Of a DNA stretch of 64,000 nucleotides, positions 60,363 through 64,000 are shown piece by piece. This DNA is from Rhodospirillaceae bacterium (GTDB taxonomy: Bacteria > Pseudomonadota > Alphaproteobacteria > Rhodospirillales > JABHCV01): contig JABJHA010000021.1 in assembly GCA_018662005.1 (NCBI GenBank), positions 62,001 through 126,000 of the forward strand. Reading direction: 5' to 3'. Numbering within the stretch: the first letter of the stretch is position 1; each line of letters begins with the position of its first letter. The position numbers and the translations under genes were made by a program. The notes below the pieces were generated by a model that saw nothing but the letters and a program-made list of their open reading frames with translations, searched no databases and was not told the DNA's origin.

Positions 60363-62210
60363 ATGTGTGGCATTACCGGCATCGTTAATCGGGATGGCGC
60401 GCCTGTTTCAGGTTCCATTTTGGAACAAATGACTGATAAAATTGCTCATCGAGGCCCCGATGGGCGTGGAACCGTTATCTTCGGCCAGGCCGGGTTGGGT
60501 CACCGACGGCTTTCAGTAATTGATTCGTCTAATTTGTCCGCCCAACCCATGGTGCGCGGTGAAGGAAGGCAGGCCTTATCGTTTTCGGGTGAATTGTATA
60601 ATCACTTGGAAATAAGAAAAAAGCTTGAATCATTGGGTGTTCAATTTACTTCAAAGGGTGACACTGAAGTCGCTTATCAAGCGATACGGGTATGGGGCGA
60701 AAAAGCGTACCTTGAATTTAATGGCATGTTTGCGCTGGCGTGGTTGGATAATGAGAAGCGGGAACTTATTTTAACCCGCGACAGGTTAGGTATCAAACCG
60801 CTGTATTATGCGGACCTAGGCCGGGTTTTTTTGTTTGGATCAGAAATAAAGGCAATCCTTGAACACCCAGCCTATCGGACTTCCCTTAATTTGGAGGCGG
60901 TAGCCGACTATTTGTCATTTCAGAATGTTTTCGACAATTCGACATTATTTTCCAATGTCCAATCTGTGCCACCTGGTAGTTTTTTAAGGGTGTCATTTAA
61001 TGTTGAAACAAACATCATCAGGAAGCCTTACTGGACACTTGAAATTCCGGAGGAGGACACTAAAACTTCCTTGTCGGAGACGGTGGAAGAATTGGACGTT
61101 CTTTTGCGCAGGTCCGTCGATCTGCAAATGAAGGGAAAATACCTGCCTTCAGTGTACTTGAGCGGCGGTATCGATTCCGCCATTATCGCTTCCCTCGCAT
61201 CCGAATTTAAACCCGGTATCGATACCATCAACATCGGCTTTGAAATGGGCAGGGCAGAAGTTTTCGAAAATGATATGGACGAAAGCCGGGTAGCGGCTGA
61301 AATAGCCGGGATTTTGGGTGCAAATCACCACGCAACCGTGCTTGATGTCGACGATTCCATAGGCCCCTTAAAAGACATCGTCTGGCATTTGGAAGAATTG
61401 AAAATGGGGCAATGCTATTCTAACTTTGCCGCCGCACGGATAGCCAAAAAGAGTGGTAAAACTGTTCTGTCCGGCCTGGGTAGTGATGAACTTCTTGGCG
61501 GATATCCGTGGCGATATGCATCGATCCTTAATTGTATGAACCGGGAGAGTTTTCTCGATAAAGTTCATTCATATTGGCATATGCCGGATTCAAAAAAACA
61601 CCGTGAAAGCCTGCTACGACCGGTATGGTCGGAAGTCCGACATCGAGACACAAAGATGATTGTTGAGGCTGTCTTTGGTGATATACCTATTGTCTTGAGT
61701 GGTCCGGAAGATGCATTCAAGTTGTGGCGTTTCTTTGAATTGAAGACATTCCTGCCAGGGCTTTTACACGTAGAGGACAAACTTGGTATGGCCCATGGAG
61801 TAGAAACTCGATTTCCCATGCTGGATAATGATGTCGTCGTTTATTCCCTATCCTTAAATATTTCACATTTAATCCCGACTGACCAATTTCTGAATTCTAA
61901 TGCCAAACCATATATCGAGAACAATCAAGGCAAGCTTCTCCTGCGTCAGGTGATAAAACGCTATCTTCCGTCACCTTATTCGGAACGCAGGAAACGCGGG
62001 TTTACTGGTCCCAACAACAGCTGGTACAGGCTCGACAGTGGCGCCCTTTTAAAGGCCGAATTGTATGACCGGGAAGCGCCGGTTTATGATGTGCTGGATT
62101 TTAAGGCGGCCCAATTGGTGCTGGAAGACCATATATCGGGCCGGCAAAATCATCACCGTTTGATCTGGTCTTTACTGTCCCTGAACCAGTGGTGCAAGAC
62201 TTTTTTCTAA
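60363..62210 (+). CDS. asnB: Glutamine-hydrolysing asparagine synthase-type amidotransferase
   Basis: 615 residues. The N-terminal MCGITGIVN exposes the Cys2 nucleophile of the glutaminase domain; the PP-loop ATPase motif is VYLSGGIDSAIIASLA (about 263), followed by SGLGSDELLGGY. In surface-glycan loci these enzymes usually amidate uronic acids rather than make asparagine; this is inference from context. Complete length. The stop overlaps the end of the decayed aminotransferase on the other strand. Confidence 0.93.
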   Translation: MCGITGIVNRDGAPVSGSILEQMTDKIAHRGPDGRGTVIFGQAGLGHRRLSVIDSSNLSAQPMVRGEGRQALSFSGELYNHLEIRKKLESLGVQFTSKGDTEVAYQAIRVWGEKAYLEFNGMFALAWLDNEKRELILTRDRLGIKPLYYADLGRVFLFGSEIKAILEHPAYRTSLNLEAVADYLSFQNVFDNSTLFSNVQSVPPGSFLRVSFNVETNIIRKPYWTLEIPEEDTKTSLSETVEELDVLLRRSVDLQMKGKYLPSVYLSGGIDSAIIASLASEFKPGIDTINIGFEMGRAEVFENDMDESRVAAEIAGILGANHHATVLDVDDSIGPLKDIVWHLEELKMGQCYSNFAAARIAKKSGKTVLSGLGSDELLGGYPWRYASILNCMNRESFLDKVHSYWHMPDSKKHRESLLRPVWSEVRHRDTKMIVEAVFGDIPIVLSGPEDAFKLWRFFELKTFLPGLLHVEDKLGMAHGVETRFPMLDNDVVVYSLSLNISHLIPTDQFLNSNAKPYIENNQGKLLLRQVIKRYLPSPYSERRKRGFTGPNNSWYRLDSGALLKAELYDREAPVYDVLDFKAAQLVLEDHISGRQNHHRLIWSLLSLNQWCKTFF

Positions 62211-62850
62211 TGCTCCGCTGATTTCAATACATCGACAACGCTACCGGTCTGGTCGTAGGTGATCCCCGCATACAGTGCAAGGGAAGCACTGTCCGGGCAG
62301 CTTCTTCGACCATGGGGCAGGATTGGGGCCTTGGGCTGTAAGCTTCAAAGGCCGGTTATTTGTGCAAGGGGTTCGGGAAGTAAATTTCGGCATCGATTCC
62401 GTGTTTAAACAAGAAATTCTTCACCCACGCTAGTGATAGATATTCAAGCAATTCAATGCTGCCGTATGACCGTTATGATAGCTGCGTAGGGCATATCAAT
62501 ATGTGAGTTAGCACCATTAGTATCGTGGTGATATTTGCAAATGTGCCCGTGGTTGGTTGATTGATGTGTTTGACCCACGGTCCGTGTTAAAACATGAACG
62601 GTCCCGTCATCGCCCCAAGCGCCTAGGCTATTTCCGGGGGGATAACTGTAACACGCGGCGTCACTTGCTTCAGCCAGCAGAATGGATTTACAGTGTGCAC
62701 CAAGGGCGTGGGCGGCGTCCTCGTTGGCTGCCAAATTGTGATTATTGGCCATTCTCACTAGGCATTTAATAATGACCATCTATCCGTACAGGTGAACGTG
62801 AAGAATTGCGCGGGTCGCAGGTGTTTGGCGGCATGAGCGGCGTTCAGAAA
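62207..62850 (-). pseudogene. Decayed DegT/DnrJ/EryC1 aminotransferase remnant
   Basis: Read on the minus strand, pieces of a standard sugar aminotransferase appear in order but in shifting frames: TPATRAILHVHLYG then a stop (62781), EDAAHALGAHCKSILL...YPPGNSLGAWGDDG (the PLP Lys position is Asn), GIDAEIYFPNPLHK then a stop and PAFEAYSPRPQSCPMVEEAA, and finally SLALYAGITYDQTGSVVDVLKSAEH with a stop at 62207. At least two frameshifts and two stops disable it. The N-terminal third is absent. The rest of the gap to the epimerase holds no gene. Confidence 0.88.
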
Positions 62851-62929
62851 TTAGGTGCGTAAGAGGGTATGCACATGTCCTAATTCTGCGAGCTCAATGC
62901 GACCCATTTAATAACCTGAGTCCGTTTGT

Positions 62930-64000
62930 TTAGTTGGATGGAGCCTGAACGCCCATACCCGCCAGTAACCTTTTACTGACAATTGGATGGTTTTGGCCCC
63001 CGGTTAGGCCATAACGGTTGGACAAGATCGATACAATACGATTTGACGCTTTGCCATCACCAAAAATATCGTCCTGTTGCGGGGGTGGGTTAAACGTCAC
63101 GATGCCTTCGTTGATTTTCTTTTTGTCGGCCCCGGCAATCCATTCCCAACCGGCATCGACCATTTCAGGCACCCAGTTGAGTTCGATCAGGGAAATCACA
63201 GGTTTACCCAAGACATAGGCCTCTCGTCGAAGCCCACCAGAATCAGAAATAACCTTGTCAGCACCGGCTATCAGGCGAAGGCTTTTCACGTAACCTTGCG
63301 GTGGCAACAGCGTGATCGATGGACATTTTTTCAGGCGCTGCCAATACCCTGTGCGTAGCAACGCCGCCCTGGTACGTGGATGTACGGGAAAAATAATGGA
63401 CCGTTCGCATTCGATTAACGCTTCGCAGATTGCCCCAAGACGAGTCCCAGAATCGGTGTTTTCTGCACGGTGGACCGTGACCAGCAAGTAGTCGCCTTTT
63501 TCACCGAAAATATTGTGGCGTTCGCTGATGCCAAGCAGTGTATCCTTCATGATGTCGCCAACCAGGAAGACACTTTCTTCGGGGTAACCTGCAGCAAGCA
63601 AGGTATGCTGGGCATGCCGGGTGTGAGGAAATAAGGTGTGGGCGGTCTTTTCCACAAAACGTCTGTTCTTTTCTTCAGGGTTATCCAGACTTTCAGTATG
63701 GACGCCAGCTTCGATATGGGCGACAGGGATTGATAACCTGTCTGATGCAATCGCACCTGCCATGGAAGATGTCACATCGCCATAAACAACCGTAACATCG
63801 GGATTTTCCATTGAAAGCGCGTGTTCAATAAACGTAACCTGACGGTCAAGGTCCGTTTCCAGATTTGTCCTGTTTAGGACGTGGGAATATTCTGGAGCGG
63901 CCAGGTCGAGTTCCTTGAACAGATCATCAGACATCGCCTGATCAAAATGCTGGCCTGTATGGATAGTCACAAACGGTACATTTTTTTGCAGACAAGCCCT
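62930..64000 (-). CDS. wecB: UDP-N-acetylglucosamine 2-epimerase (non-hydrolysing, WecB/WbpI-like), 5' end beyond the window
   Basis: The frame is open to base 64000 and the family N-terminus (the GTRPEA-type start) is absent, so the gene begins outside; the GTG at 63970 codes for an internal Val in VTIHTGQHFD. Motifs: VVYGDVTSSMAGAIAS, PVAHIEAGVHTESLDNPEEKNRR, LVTVHRAENTD, FPVHPRTR, ISDSGGLRREA. It inverts C2 of a UDP-N-acetyl sugar; in the Wbp route the homologue WbpI acts on the 2,3-diacetamido uronic acid. Transcribed opposite to the neighbouring cluster. Confidence 0.93.
   Translation of the reverse strand, partial: RACLQKNVPFVTIHTGQHFDQAMSDDLFKELDLAAPEYSHVLNRTNLETDLDRQVTFIEHALSMENPDVTVVYGDVTSSMAGAIASDRLSIPVAHIEAGVHTESLDNPEEKNRRFVEKTAHTLFPHTRHAQHTLLAAGYPEESVFLVGDIMKDTLLGISERHNIFGEKGDYLLVTVHRAENTDSGTRLGAICEALIECERSIIFPVHPRTRAALLRTGYWQRLKKCPSITLLPPQGYVKSLRLIAGADKVISDSGGLRREAYVLGKPVISLIELNWVPEMVDAGWEWIAGADKKKINEGIVTFNPPPQQDDIFGDGKASNRIVSILSNRYGLTGGQNHPIVSKRLLAGMGVQAPSN

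Noticed and set aside
62453-62779. 108-codon minus-strand hypothetical gene
   Set aside because: Its sequence EDAAHALGAH...YPPGNSLGAWGDDG is a fragment of a decayed DegT aminotransferase, not an independent gene.

Overview
This window looks like chromosomal DNA of a free-living, probably marine alphaproteobacterium of the Rhodospirillales type. The evidence is the aerobic cobaltochelatase gene cobS next to a J-domain gene and a BolA gene, the aroK-aroB-CorC block divergent from xerD, a malyl-CoA lyase beside a TRAP transporter, and ArgJ-MutT-CinA packing. This placement is inferred from gene content and order; no database search was possible.

Layout. 1-5.8 kb: cobS (cut by the window edge), J-domain protein, EamA transporter, BolA, ribbon-helix-helix protein, DUF2889, CBS and CorC-like proteins. 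5.8-10.6 kb: aroB and aroK, divergent from a micro-ORF, a secreted protein and xerD. 10.6-19.3 kb: a carbon-acid uptake and glyoxylate module (amidase, TRAP transporter, 2-hydroxyacid dehydrogenase, GlcG/HbpS protein, IclR regulator, divergent malyl-CoA lyase) with matching palindromic boxes at two promoters. 19.3-31.9 kb: accA, a secreted metallopeptidase-like protein, an RND efflux pair, secA, a parvulin isomerase, argJ, mutT and cinA.

32.0-33.5 kb: an intact tRNA-Leu(UAA) followed by a 1.35-kb AT-rich insertion ending in a perfect 67-bp copy of the tRNA 3' part. The insertion carries only two genes, a small membrane-anchored Asn/Ser-rich protein and a SEFIR/TIR-type protein, and no integrase. 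It looks like a minimal tRNA-integrated element with a candidate two-gene defence system. It is followed by a chimeric DUF3047-PAS-histidine kinase, a YHS protein and a receiver protein that has lost its phospho-acceptor.

37.1-64 kb: a large surface-polysaccharide locus. It encodes a UDP-sugar dehydrogenase, an SxtJ/DUF5989/carbamoyltransferase trio, fused oxidoreductase and glycosyltransferase-methyltransferase proteins, a radical SAM gene broken by an in-frame amber codon, and an acyl-carrier/adenylation cassette (ACP, SDR, two AMP-forming ligases, GNAT-like protein, methyltransferase). Further on are a DegT aminotransferase, deacetylase, LbH acyltransferase, Gfo/Idh dehydrogenase, asparagine synthase and a WecB-type epimerase. 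Together the dehydrogenase, Gfo/Idh enzyme, aminotransferase, acyltransferase and epimerase resemble the Wbp route to 2,3-diamino uronic acids. A second, standard DegT aminotransferase survives only as a decayed remnant between asnB and the epimerase.
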